64,000 nt of DNA from Cycloclasticus pugetii PS-1. GTDB lineage: Bacteria; Pseudomonadota; Gammaproteobacteria; Methylococcales; Cycloclasticaceae. This document shows positions 19,150-28,576 of this stretch, in pieces. The notes under the pieces are model-generated. The model was not told the DNA's origin. It made no database searches and saw only the letters and a program-made list of their open reading frames with translations. Location: positions 1,302,001-1,366,000 of the forward strand of contig NZ_ARVU01000001.1 of NCBI RefSeq assembly GCF_000384415.1, in the 5' to 3' direction. Numbering within the stretch: the stretch's first letter is position 1; the number at the start of each line of letters is the position of its first letter. Both the position numbers and the translations under genes were made by a program.

Positions 19150-20520
19150 TCACACCACCTCCCGATCAATAGGTTTGGATGGAAGCCATTTATCCATCAC
19201 CACACAGGCTGTTAAATCCCCGGTTACGTTTATTGCAGTGCGCGACATATCAAGGATTCGGTCAACCCCAATTATCAAAGCTATGCCGCTTGCTGGTACG
19301 CCGATATTTGTCAGTATCGTAGCAAGAATGACGATACCAACACCTGGTGTGCTAGGCGAACCAATTGAGGCACCAATGGTTGTTGTGATTAGCAATAGAA
19401 GCTCTCCCGAAGAAAGCTCAACCCCAAATACTTGCGTGAGAAACACGGCAGCGACAACTTGATAAAGCGCGGTGCCATCCATATTAATCGTCGCGCCTAA
19501 CGGCACGATAAAATCGGCAGTTGAGGATTGCACACCAAGCTTTTCTTCCGCCGTTTTGATGGACAGAGGCATCACCGCAGCCGAGCTGGATGTTGAAAAT
19601 GCCAGCAATTGGACTTCTCTTACCCTAGACAAAAACGTTGAAGGGCTTACACCCGCCACAATCAATACAACTGTCAGGTAAAACCCAAGCAGCATCCCTA
19701 AGCCAAGTAGAACAGTACCCACATACACCGACATTCCCATGAGCGCGTCAATGCCGACTTGCATAATGATTTGCGCCAACAATCCCAGTACCGCCAGGGG
19801 AGCGATCACCATCGCCCAACTAACAATCTTCATTGACAATTCTTGTACGGATTTGGAAATATCGAGTAAGGGTTTAGCCCGATCCTGGGTAATAGAGGCT
19901 AGCGCAACCCCCGTAAGGATCGCAAACACGACGATTTGCAACATGCTTTCTTCAAGCGCCGCACTCAATGGATTAGCCGGTATTAGACCGACTATACGGT
20001 CATGAAGTGTCAGTACTTCCTGATTTTCACTCACCTTCACAGGTCCTGTATCGGCGAGTGCTGCAGAGAGCATATTTGGATCGATGTACTGCCCTGGTTC
20101 AACGAACGTCGCGAGCACTACACCAATTAGGACAGCTACAGTTGTTGTAGCTACGAAATAGGGAGCAATTCGCAACCCCATTTTGCGAAGTTTGGTCAGA
20201 TCTTCAGCGCCTGCTATACCAAGCACAATTGACGATACGACAAGCGGAAGCATAATCATCTGAATCAGCGCCAAAAACAAATGTCCAGGCAAAACAAGCC
20301 ACCCAGTAATAAGTTCAGCTGTTTGATCAGACACCAAGGCCGCCCCTTCCGGAGACACCAATAAACCAATGCCGACACCCAAGACCATGCATACAACAAT
20401 CTGCACCCACAGTTTGCTGCGGATCAGAAATGTCAATTTCTCAGCCAGTGCTCCCAGCTCTGAGACAGTTTCAATTGTCGACGCAAAGCCTGGCTGAAAA
20501 TATCCCTTCTTTTCAACCAT
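19150..20520 (-). CDS. Dicarboxylate/amino acid:cation symporter (DAACS family)
   Basis: 456-residue inner-membrane transporter. Family signatures are the serine-rich reentrant loop STSSSAAVMPLSIKTAEEKLG (about residues 305-325) and ATINMDGTALYQ (about 336-347), with eight helices and two hairpins as in GltP/DctA. Substrate cannot be told from sequence: glutamate, aspartate or C4-dicarboxylates are possible. It lies downstream of the ion-channel and DUF5676 genes at the 3' end of the long metal block and converges on the MerR-type gene. Why a carboxylate symporter is carried here is unclear. Confidence 0.88.
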   Translation of the reverse strand: MVEKKGYFQPGFASTIETVSELGALAEKLTFLIRSKLWVQIVVCMVLGVGIGLLVSPEGAALVSDQTAELITGWLVLPGHLFLALIQMIMLPLVVSSIVLGIAGAEDLTKLRKMGLRIAPYFVATTTVAVLIGVVLATFVEPGQYIDPNMLSAALADTGPVKVSENQEVLTLHDRIVGLIPANPLSAALEESMLQIVVFAILTGVALASITQDRAKPLLDISKSVQELSMKIVSWAMVIAPLAVLGLLAQIIMQVGIDALMGMSVYVGTVLLGLGMLLGFYLTVVLIVAGVSPSTFLSRVREVQLLAFSTSSSAAVMPLSIKTAEEKLGVQSSTADFIVPLGATINMDGTALYQVVAAVFLTQVFGVELSSGELLLLITTTIGASIGSPSTPGVGIVILATILTNIGVPASGIALIIGVDRILDMSRTAINVTGDLTACVVMDKWLPSKPIDREVV

Positions 20521-20570
20521 TAGCAGTACCGCTCAAAATAATTGCTCTTCAGCATACCCAAAAAATTAGC

Positions 20571-20837
20571 CTAACTAGCTTCACTGCCAACCATCTGGTT
20601 ATAGATAACTGCCAGTAACGCTCCTGCAACACCGGCAAGGATCATCCAACCGATTAACCCGACCAGAAACCCAGACCATGTCAACGTCCATCCCATCTGC
20701 GTTATATCGACGTGAATCATATGCGTTGTCATTAGCAGCATGTAATGAGGAAAAAGGGCTACAAGAATGCTACATATCACCCACAATAGCCCCGCACATA
20801 GTCCGCTTGCCACCGCAAATTTATTCCTGTTGATCAT
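20571..20837 (-). CDS. DUF5676 family membrane protein
   Basis: About 88 residues, starting at ATG 20837 with GAGG before it (a GTG six bases earlier is possible). Two hydrophobic segments (about residues 8-31 and 51-77) flank a short loop with His residues (TTHMIHVDITQMGWTLTWSG). The pattern matches DUF5676, a family of small two-helix membrane proteins often found near metal-handling genes. Function unknown. Confidence 0.72.
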   Translation of the reverse strand: MINRNKFAVASGLCAGLLWVICSILVALFPHYMLLMTTHMIHVDITQMGWTLTWSGFLVGLIGWMILAGVAGALLAVIYNQMVGSEAS

Positions 20838-20875
20838 ATCCACCTCTTCATTCGTTGACTCCCAATGTGTCGAGA

Positions 20876-21346
20876 CTAACCGGTGTTCTTTCGGGGCTCA
20901 TCCATTCGACCAGTACACGCGTTATCCCATGGCCATAAACGACCCATTGCAAGAAACGTAAACGACGCAGACCAGGTGATTAATAGAAAACCATTCAGTG
21001 CCTCCATGGCGGTTATAAAGCGAATGTGCCCTTGGGGCTGTATATCTCCCAAGCCCAGTGTTGTGTAGATAACCCCTGAGTAATATAAGTAACTCATTGC
21101 ATCACCCACTGGTGCCCCTTGAAACATACCCAATTTAAGCGAAGATACAGACCAGCTGTAGGTTATTGCGTAGAAAGCAATCTCAACGATATGCGTCAGG
21201 AAAAGCACGACGACAATAACTAACACCTGCGTTTGTGTTGGCAAATTCATCTTTGGCGTATTCAACCCAAGCCAAAGCAATACTCGGTAATGAAATGTAA
21301 AGGTGACCGCAACCAGACTGAAAGCCAACACAATTGCAAATATCAT
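20876..21346 (-). CDS. Two-helix ion-channel domain protein
   Basis: 156 residues with an N-terminal helix, a second helix (about 40-66), a pore-loop region and a last helix. The pore sequence YYSGVIYTTLGLGDIQPQGH aligns with the potassium-channel filter (canonical TVGYGD), but here it is TTLGLGD, so K+ selectivity is not assured. Its ATG overlaps the cusA stop (ATGA), so it is translated together with the Cu/Ag efflux genes. A role in balancing charge during metal export is possible but is only inference. Confidence 0.78.
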   Translation of the reverse strand: MIFAIVLAFSLVAVTFTFHYRVLLWLGLNTPKMNLPTQTQVLVIVVVLFLTHIVEIAFYAITYSWSVSSLKLGMFQGAPVGDAMSYLYYSGVIYTTLGLGDIQPQGHIRFITAMEALNGFLLITWSASFTFLAMGRLWPWDNACTGRMDEPRKNTG

Positions 21347-24300
21347 GCAGTGTCTCCTTTTTCAGTTAACACCTGAAAATCGGCATTCGCAGGTAGCTCT
21401 CGGCGCTTCTCTTGGTACTGTAGAATGAGGCTATAAATCACAGGCAGTACCAAAAGATTCAGTATCATAACCGTCAGCATCCCGCCTAACATCGGTGCGG
21501 CAATACGGTGCGTAACATCGGAGCCAGTGCCGCTACTTAGCATGATAGGAATCAGTCCAGCCATCGTGGATATGGCCGTCATCGCCACAGGTCGTACCCG
21601 CTTTGACGTTGCCGACAGTACCGCATCCTTTATTTCCTCTAGCGATAGCAACTGCCTCGACTCGGCGCGTCGTTTGGCGATCTCGACATCAATAAAGCTT
21701 AAGACCAGAACACCAATTTCTGCCGCCATCCCTGCCAACGCAATAAAGCCAACAGCAACAGCCACCGACATATTGTAATCATTGATATAGATAAGCCAGA
21801 TTCCGCCTACGAGACCGAACGGAATCGACATCATCACAACTAATGGCTCGGTGATGTTTCGGAAATTGAAGTACAGGAGCAGGAAAATAATGAGCAGCGT
21901 TGCTGGTGCCACAATGCTCAGGCGCTCAGCAGCACGTTCCATATATTCGAACTGGCCGGACCAGGTAATAGTGTATCCCGCTGGAACCGTAACTTGTTCA
22001 TTCAACACCTGCTTAGCTTTGGCAACATAACCTCCAATGTCCGAAGTAGAGATATCGACATAAATCCAGGCGTTAGGCCGCGCATCTTCGCTTTTAATAA
22101 CGGGCGGTCCACGCTGATAATCAATATCCGCCACCATCGCCAGGGGAATTTGTGTTCCCGTAGGCGTGGGTATTAATACACGCTTGAGGGTTTCCAGATC
22201 ATCGCGCAACTCACGCGGGTAGCGTAGATTGACTGGATACCGCTCAAGTCCCTCGACAGTTTCGGTGATATTCATACCACCAATGGCACTTTGGATAATA
22301 TCCTGAACCGCTCCAACAGTTAGCCCGTAGCGCGCTGCGCTTTCCCGATTAATGTTGAAGTCTAGGTAATAGCCCCCAACTGCCCTGTCACCAAAGGCCG
22401 AAGTAGTCTCCGGCAGTGTTTTCATGGCTTGCTCAATATCCTGAGAAACCTGTTGTAAGACATTCAGATCGGGGCCGGAAACTTTGATACCAATAGGTGT
22501 TTTAATACCCGTCGATAACATATCGATTCGAGTTTTGATCGGCATTGTCCAGGCGTTAGCCAATCCTGGGAATTGAATCGCCTTATCCATTTCATTCATC
22601 AAGTCTTTGGTTGATTTTTTTGGGTCTGGCCATTCGTCCTTCGGTTTTAATCGGACCGTAGTTTCTATCATGGCCAAAGGTGCCGAGTCCGTTGCAGATT
22701 CTGCGCGCCCTACTTTGCCGAACACATGATGCACTTCAGGGAACGTCGATAATATTTTGTCGGTTTGCTGCAACAACTCCTTGGCTTTGGTAATGGAGAT
22801 ACCAGGGAAAGTCGTCGGCATATACAAAATATCGCCCTCATCCAACGGTGGCATAAACTCGCTACCCAGCTTGGAATAGGGATAGTAGGTCACTGCCAAC
22901 AAGCCTACAGCCACAATTAAAGTAATGCTTCTCCACCGCATCGCCAGCGTCAACGCAGGTTTATGCAACGCATGTAGTGCCCGATTAATCGGATTCTTGT
23001 GTTCAGCAATGATTTTCCCTCGCAGGAGATAGCCCATCATCACTGGTACCAAGGTAATGGCCAAAATTGCCGAAGCGGCCATGGCATAAGTAGCGGTAAA
23101 GGCCAGCGGGCTGAATAGCCGACCTTCCTGGGCCTGCATAGTAAAAATCGGTAAAAACGAAACTGTAATGACCAACAGAGAGAAAAACAGGGCCGGGCCG
23201 ACTTCATGACAGGACGCGCCAATCGTCTTCCAGCGCTCATCCAGTGTCAGTTCACTGCCTTTTCCTTCACTTGCCTTTTTTTCACTGGCTTCGGCTAACC
23301 GACTATGCGCATTCTCAACCATCACAATAGCCCCATCGACCATGGTGCCGATGGTAATAGCAATACCACCCAAGGACATAATATTGGCGTTGAGCCCCTG
23401 GAGGCGCATGACGATAAAAGCCATCAAAATACCCAATGGCAGCGTAATGATCGCCACGAAAGCCGAGCGCGCATGTAGCAGAAACAGGATAACCACTAAA
23501 CTGACGATTATCAGTTCCTGCATCAGTGAGGTGTTCAGGCTTTTTACTGCACGCTCGATCAAGTCACCACGATCATAGACTGGGACAATCTCTACACCGT
23601 CTGGTAAACCGGCTTTCAATTCCTCTAATTTAGCACGCACCGCTTGGATAGTAGCCAGAGCATTTTCGCCGAAGCGCATAATCACCACACCACCGGCAAC
23701 CTCGCCCTCGCCATTCAAATCTACGAGACCTCGACGCAGCTCAGGGCCAATTTGAACATGCGCCACATCCTGTAGGCGTATGGGCGTACCGTTCGCATCA
23801 ACAGCTACTGGAATACTGTTGAGATCATCAATCGACTGTATGTAACCCAGGCCCCGAACCATATATTCGGTTTCCGCCATCTCAACCAGACGCCCACCCA
23901 CATCCTTGTTGGACATTTTGATGGCCATCTTAATTTTGTTTAGCGGGATGTTGTAACGCAACAAGGCATTGGGATCGACTTCTACCTGATATTGTTTAAC
24001 GTAGCCTCCCACTGAGGCGACTTCTGAAACACCCTCTACGGTCTGCAACGGGTAACGTAAATACCAATCCTGCAAAGAGCGGAGTTGGGCTAAGTCATGT
24101 TTACCCGTTTTATCCACCAGTGCATATTCGTAGACCCAACCAACACCTGTTGCATCTGGCCCTAACGTCGGCGTAATGCCTTGCGGTAATCGGCCACTGA
24201 CATAGTTAATGGATTCCAGCACCCGAGAACGTGCCCAGTACATATCGGTGCCATCTTCAAAAATGATGTACACGAAGGAAAGACCAAAGAAGGAGTATCC

Positions 24301-24549
24301 CCTAACCACTTTGGTACGAGGTACCGCCAACATCGACGTGGTTAGCGGGTATGTAACCTGGTCCTCTACTACTTGTGGCGACTGGCCGGGATATTCGGTA
24401 AAGATAATGACCTGTACATCCGATAAATCCGGTATTGCGTCCAGCGGGGCGTTTTTATAAGCAAACAAGCCGACTAGCGCAATAATGACAGTCGCGATCA
24501 GCACCATAAAACGATCGCGCAAGGAGGCATTGATAATGGCATTAATCAT
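21343..24549 (-). CDS. cusA: CusA-like Cu(I)/Ag(I) RND efflux pump
   Basis: About 1068-residue inner-membrane RND pump of the tripartite CusCBA system, driven by protons and expelling copper and silver across the outer membrane. The start at 24549 overlaps the cusB stop. The HME4-type TM4 signature AITIGTMVDGAIVMVEN is present. The three methionines that bind Cu(I) in E. coli CusA (M573, M623, M672) are matched by ILYMPTT, APLAMIETT and RIDMLSTGIKTPIG. Twelve helices and two large periplasmic loops are evident. It follows cusB and precedes the ion-channel gene. Confidence 0.95.
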   Translation of the reverse strand: MINAIINASLRDRFMVLIATVIIALVGLFAYKNAPLDAIPDLSDVQVIIFTEYPGQSPQVVEDQVTYPLTTSMLAVPRTKVVRGYSFFGLSFVYIIFEDGTDMYWARSRVLESINYVSGRLPQGITPTLGPDATGVGWVYEYALVDKTGKHDLAQLRSLQDWYLRYPLQTVEGVSEVASVGGYVKQYQVEVDPNALLRYNIPLNKIKMAIKMSNKDVGGRLVEMAETEYMVRGLGYIQSIDDLNSIPVAVDANGTPIRLQDVAHVQIGPELRRGLVDLNGEGEVAGGVVIMRFGENALATIQAVRAKLEELKAGLPDGVEIVPVYDRGDLIERAVKSLNTSLMQELIIVSLVVILFLLHARSAFVAIITLPLGILMAFIVMRLQGLNANIMSLGGIAITIGTMVDGAIVMVENAHSRLAEASEKKASEGKGSELTLDERWKTIGASCHEVGPALFFSLLVITVSFLPIFTMQAQEGRLFSPLAFTATYAMAASAILAITLVPVMMGYLLRGKIIAEHKNPINRALHALHKPALTLAMRWRSITLIVAVGLLAVTYYPYSKLGSEFMPPLDEGDILYMPTTFPGISITKAKELLQQTDKILSTFPEVHHVFGKVGRAESATDSAPLAMIETTVRLKPKDEWPDPKKSTKDLMNEMDKAIQFPGLANAWTMPIKTRIDMLSTGIKTPIGIKVSGPDLNVLQQVSQDIEQAMKTLPETTSAFGDRAVGGYYLDFNINRESAARYGLTVGAVQDIIQSAIGGMNITETVEGLERYPVNLRYPRELRDDLETLKRVLIPTPTGTQIPLAMVADIDYQRGPPVIKSEDARPNAWIYVDISTSDIGGYVAKAKQVLNEQVTVPAGYTITWSGQFEYMERAAERLSIVAPATLLIIFLLLYFNFRNITEPLVVMMSIPFGLVGGIWLIYINDYNMSVAVAVGFIALAGMAAEIGVLVLSFIDVEIAKRRAESRQLLSLEEIKDAVLSATSKRVRPVAMTAISTMAGLIPIMLSSGTGSDVTHRIAAPMLGGMLTVMILNLLVLPVIYSLILQYQEKRRELPANADFQVLTEKGDTA

Positions 24550-26086
24550 GGTCATGCACTCCATGCCCTGAGCCATCTATCTGCTCACTCATTTCCATAT
24601 CGGTGTGACCGTCCATCTCCATCTGGGAGTGATCAGTCATCTCCTCACTGCCGTGAACCATCCCCTTGTGACTTTCCACGCTCCTCGAATCATCTTCAGA
24701 AATACCTTTAGAGCTGTTTAACGCGTCCATCATTTTGGCCGTCGCTTCCCGCAATTTTGATTCAGAATCTACCAGGAACTGGGCGGAGGTCACGACCTCC
24801 TCGCCCGCCGCGACACCTTCCAGTACAGCAACCTGGCCACTGGACTCAATACCCAACTTAACGGTTCTCGGTTCGAATTTACCGGGGCCTCTGACAACAA
24901 AAACTTGCGTCCTGCTACCGGAGCGAATAACCGATTCAGCGGGTACGATGACGGCGTTATTCAGCGTATCGGATTGAATGCTGACCTCCGCAAACATATC
25001 CGGGCGTAGTAACAGTTCACGATTGTCAAACACCAAACGTACTTTCGTGGTCCGTGTTTTCGATTCCGCATAGGGGTAGATATAGTCCAGAGAGCCTTTA
25101 AAGGTTTTACCGGGCACGGATGCCAAGGTCATCTCGACTTCATCGCCAAGCTTGACCCAAGGTAATTCGTATTCATAGACATCGGCGTAAACCCATACCT
25201 GGCTAAGGTCAACCATCATGTACAACTCGGTTTTTGGCGTAACATATTGCCCTTGGCGGGAGCCAATACGAATAACCGTACCGGCTACCGGTGAATGTAT
25301 ATGCAAACTTTTCTTAATTTTTCGGGTTTGTTCTAGCTCTTGAATCTGATGCTCAGGCACGTCCAGCAATTCCAAACGTTCGCGAGAACTCCTTACCAGA
25401 TCCTCTGCACCTTGCCTGATTTCATCAAATTGGCTTTTACTCAAAGCAGACAGGTTATTGAGTGCCAATAAATATTCCTGCTGAGTCGAAACCAACTTAG
25501 GCGAGTAGATGCTTAGCAAAATATCGTCCTTAGCCACATTCTGCCCCGTCTTATCAACACGAATTTCTTCAATCCATCCTTCAACCTTGGGATGGAAGCG
25601 CGCCATACTCTCCTCATCAAAATCCACTCGACCAACAGCACGAATGGTTCGGCTGATTGCCTCTTGCTTAGCTATGGCCGTACGAACACCAATATTCTGA
25701 ACCACTACCGGGTCGATCTTCACTGTACCTGCAACTTCACTGGCTTCGTTGTCGGCGTAAACCGGCACATAATCCATTCCCATCGAATCCTTAGCCGGTA
25801 CAGGCGAAGTCACTGATGGATTCATTGGGTTCCGATAGAAAAGGATTTTTCGTTCGGACGATGGTTTATCTTCATCCGCATAGACAGGTATGTAATCCAT
25901 ACCCATGGAGTCTTTTGCTGGTACCGGCGATGTAATGCTCGGGTTCATCGGGTCGCGGTAAAACAAAGGCTTTTTATCCTGCTCTGTTACTGCCACTGTC
26001 GAGCTGCTATTACCGGACAACCAGTAACCAGTGCCGATCCCAATACCTAGCATCAGTACGGCGATTAAAAGGGTAGATTTATTCAT
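24542..26086 (-). CDS. cusB: CusB-like RND periplasmic adaptor with two metal-binding repeats
   Basis: About 514-residue membrane-fusion protein linking CusA to CusC. ATG 26086 has AGGAAA before it and starts MNKSTLLIAVLML, a signal/anchor helix. It then has two near-identical heavy-metal-binding domains in tandem, YRDPMNPSITSPVPAKDSMG and YRNPMNPSVTSPVPAKDSMG (about residues 40-110). The usual barrel-sandwich, coiled coil and beta domains follow. The C-terminal tail is rich in His and Met (HSQMEMDGHTDMEMSEQ, then HGVHDHD). Two copies of the N-terminal metal-binding module is unusual; most family members have one or none. Confidence 0.93.
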   Translation of the reverse strand: MNKSTLLIAVLMLGIGIGTGYWLSGNSSSTVAVTEQDKKPLFYRDPMNPSITSPVPAKDSMGMDYIPVYADEDKPSSERKILFYRNPMNPSVTSPVPAKDSMGMDYVPVYADNEASEVAGTVKIDPVVVQNIGVRTAIAKQEAISRTIRAVGRVDFDEESMARFHPKVEGWIEEIRVDKTGQNVAKDDILLSIYSPKLVSTQQEYLLALNNLSALSKSQFDEIRQGAEDLVRSSRERLELLDVPEHQIQELEQTRKIKKSLHIHSPVAGTVIRIGSRQGQYVTPKTELYMMVDLSQVWVYADVYEYELPWVKLGDEVEMTLASVPGKTFKGSLDYIYPYAESKTRTTKVRLVFDNRELLLRPDMFAEVSIQSDTLNNAVIVPAESVIRSGSRTQVFVVRGPGKFEPRTVKLGIESSGQVAVLEGVAAGEEVVTSAQFLVDSESKLREATAKMMDALNSSKGISEDDSRSVESHKGMVHGSEEMTDHSQMEMDGHTDMEMSEQIDGSGHGVHDHD

Positions 26087-27446
26087 AAACAGTTTCCTCG
26101 CCAACGGCGGCCTCTAGGCGGGCTAATGCTTGCTTTGCATCGCTTAACGCCTTCCAGTATTGCAGCTCGTAATTAAAAAGTGTCATCTGGCTTCGCACCA
26201 AGTTCAGGAAGTCCACTTCACTGACCTGATAACCTGCCAACATTGATTGAACCGTTTGTTGAGCTTGCGGAACAATGCCGCTACCAAAGAGCGAATATTG
26301 TTTCTTTGCCCGGTGGTAATCTGTAACGGCGGATGAAATTGCCGCTGTCACCAAGCCTTTTTCATCGAGCAGTGCGTAGCGGTTTTTCTGTAGCTCCAAA
26401 CTTTTCTGAGAAACTGCCTTGGATTGTTTCCGGCCAGCGTAGAGCGGGATTTTTACTCCCACCATGACAGAAAGAAAATCTGAACGTGCTCCACCTCGGG
26501 GTAATGGATTGTCTCCGGTTCGATCACCGTAGGTCACACCCAGTTTAAAATCAGGATAATAATCGCGCTTGGCCAGATCGAGACGGGATTTCGCTGCATC
26601 AATCTGCGTTTCCATTTGTTTCAAGCGTGGTCGCACGGACGCCGCCTTCTGGTAAAGCTCACTCTCATCAACAAGATTTGGCATCATTTTAGAAACCGTA
26701 TCCGGCAGCGTTATAGGATCGTTAGCAGGTCTGTCCATCAAGATATTGAGCTGTATGGCCTGATTGCGCCGTATGGCTTCTAGCTGAATTTCCTGATCCA
26801 TTAATCGGGAGAGTTCCAGCTGCGAAAGCAAAACATCTTGTTGTAAGCCCTTACCGGTTTCGTATTTGGTTTTAGCGACGGTAATAAACTGACGCAACAA
26901 AGCTTGATTGCTGTCCACTGTCTCTAGGGCACGATCCATATAGTAGAGCTGCCACCATTTGCTCTTCACATTCTTTATAAGCTGCAAACGCAACTCATCG
27001 ACAGAATGCCCCGCCGCCCGCGCATCGTACTCGGCGGCCTCTTCCTTTAAGCTCAACTTTCCTGGAAAAGGAAAGACCTGACTGAAGCCCACTTGGAGCT
27101 GTGTCATCGCTTCCTGATCCCTTTCGTAGGTATCAGTAGGGAAGTTCATCGCATTGAAATTAACCATCGGGTCCGGCAAGGTACCCACCTGTGAAGGGAC
27201 TTCGGCCAACGCTTCATACCTTGCTTGCATTTCAGCAAGGTTAGGGTTGTCCCGGATTGCGACTTCAACCGCAGAACCCGCGGTCAATACCGGAGCGCTG
27301 CTATATTCGCTGGCGTATACAGTAATATTCGCGGCACCTAGAGCGACTGCACTTAAGAAAAGCCAACGCCTATGGATTGTTACTCGCGCGAATTGCGTCA
27401 ACAGGCAGATCGCTACCCTCGAATAGAAACTAATATGTCGTTTCAT
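26079..27446 (-). CDS. cusC: CusC-like TolC-family outer-membrane efflux channel
   Basis: 455 residues, starting at ATG 27446 with GAGGA ten bases before. An N-terminal export signal (about 25-45) is followed by two repeats of the outer-membrane efflux (OEP) domain with long alpha-helical stretches (SVDELRLQLIKNVKSKWWQLYY). FSQVFPFPGKLSLKEE is a typical TolC-family segment. Its 3' end overlaps cusB. Together with cusB and cusA it forms a complete copper/silver efflux channel. Confidence 0.9.
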   Translation of the reverse strand: MKRHISFYSRVAICLLTQFARVTIHRRWLFLSAVALGAANITVYASEYSSAPVLTAGSAVEVAIRDNPNLAEMQARYEALAEVPSQVGTLPDPMVNFNAMNFPTDTYERDQEAMTQLQVGFSQVFPFPGKLSLKEEAAEYDARAAGHSVDELRLQLIKNVKSKWWQLYYMDRALETVDSNQALLRQFITVAKTKYETGKGLQQDVLLSQLELSRLMDQEIQLEAIRRNQAIQLNILMDRPANDPITLPDTVSKMMPNLVDESELYQKAASVRPRLKQMETQIDAAKSRLDLAKRDYYPDFKLGVTYGDRTGDNPLPRGGARSDFLSVMVGVKIPLYAGRKQSKAVSQKSLELQKNRYALLDEKGLVTAAISSAVTDYHRAKKQYSLFGSGIVPQAQQTVQSMLAGYQVSEVDFLNLVRSQMTLFNYELQYWKALSDAKQALARLEAAVGEETVYE

Positions 27447-27540
27447 AGTGATTCATCCTCAAGCGCGAGCCCCCAAGCAGATACAAACTGTTTGGGAGTA
27501 GAGAATGAAAACATGCCTCTGTGGTCTCGCTTCTTTTTCA

Positions 27541-27891
27541 TCATTTTTTAAGTTCTACAATGTCGTGCTTCTTAACATTGCCCTTCGTGCTTATTGCCCG
27601 TGCAAAATGGTCATTAACTACGGACTTGATCTGTAAGGTGCCAACATAATCAACTCGATAGTCATCATCACCTTCCTCAACAGCGCCTTCCCAAACATAA
27701 CGGTATACCTGGAGTTCTTGCCCCGTTTCAGCGCCATCCTCACTACCTATGCAGACAACGACTTCGTCATTATCGATGCCGACCACCTGACCCCTCATAA
27801 TGTTTTCGTGATAAAACTGACTGCCAGCACAGGCGGTTAAAAGCCCTACAAAAACCACCAGAAAAGTTACCTTCATCATTCTGTTTAACAT
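27541..27891 (-). CDS. Small lipoprotein of the copper block
   Basis: 116 residues beginning with a lipoprotein signal peptide (lipobox LLTAC, acylated Cys about residue 21). The mature part has GQVVGIDNDEVVVCIGSEDGAETGQELQVYRY and a Lys-rich end (NVKKHDIVELKK), suggesting a small beta-barrel fold. AAGGAG stands eight bases before ATG. It lies between the cytochrome and cusC genes. I do not recognise the family; a periplasmic role in metal handling is guessed from neighbours only. Confidence 0.75.
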   Translation of the reverse strand: MLNRMMKVTFLVVFVGLLTACAGSQFYHENIMRGQVVGIDNDEVVVCIGSEDGAETGQELQVYRYVWEGAVEEGDDDYRVDYVGTLQIKSVVNDHFARAISTKGNVKKHDIVELKK

Positions 27892-27946
27892 TTTAAGTAC
27901 TCCTTTAATAAAAATTGATTAAGCACGTACCTAGTCGCGCTCAATG

Positions 27947-28561
27947 CTATTCTGAAAATGATGCTTTGATATACTTCAATGCTGCATTCAGGTCAGCATC
28001 CGAGAGCTGACTATTTCCACCTCGCGGCGGCATTGGCATTGAACCACCCGGACTTTGAATACCAGTGATGATATTGCTGAGTAGTTCACTATCACTTTTC
28101 GATAGACGGCCATTTTTTGCGTTAAAGTCTGGTACGCCTGGTATGCTGCCTTTGCCGTTCGCACCGTGGCAGGCCAGGCAATTGCTTTCATAAACCTGCT
28201 TTCCTGAGATACTGGCTGTATCAGTTGTCGTGGACTCAACTTGACCCAGATCGACATTTTCCACTCTGGCATTTGAGCCTTGTAAAAAAGTCAGCATATC
28301 GCGTGCCTCCTGCCCAGTAAGTCCTGCTCTCACTCTCATATGAAACACGCTTGTGACCCACTGATCATCGCGAAGGTCAGAGGGACTACGCATGTTATGG
28401 CAACGCGCACAGTTTTCGGACCATGCCTTACTACCCTGGGCAAAATCCCCTTCTTCCGGATAATCAAGTGCATACAGTGGCTGTATTGCCAATGCTGTGA
28501 GTAACAACAAAGCCGTTCTCTTGCTTAAGGTACTAACACTTTTCCAGATTAAATTAGTCAT
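27947..28561 (-). CDS. Diheme c-type cytochrome
   Basis: About 204 residues from ATG 28561 (GGAG nearby). A signal peptide (about residues 1-32) is followed by two haem-binding sites, CARCHNM (about residue 51) and CLACHGANGKGS (about residue 129). Conserved Met ligands are likely in MPMPPRGGNS. The protein resembles two-domain periplasmic electron carriers. It lies between the porin and lipoprotein genes of the copper block, where it might accept electrons during metal oxidation. The partner is unknown. Confidence 0.87.
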   Translation of the reverse strand: MTNLIWKSVSTLSKRTALLLLTALAIQPLYALDYPEEGDFAQGSKAWSENCARCHNMRSPSDLRDDQWVTSVFHMRVRAGLTGQEARDMLTFLQGSNARVENVDLGQVESTTTDTASISGKQVYESNCLACHGANGKGSIPGVPDFNAKNGRLSKSDSELLSNIITGIQSPGGSMPMPPRGGNSQLSDADLNAALKYIKASFSE

Positions 28562-28576
28562 TACAGTTCTCCTCAA

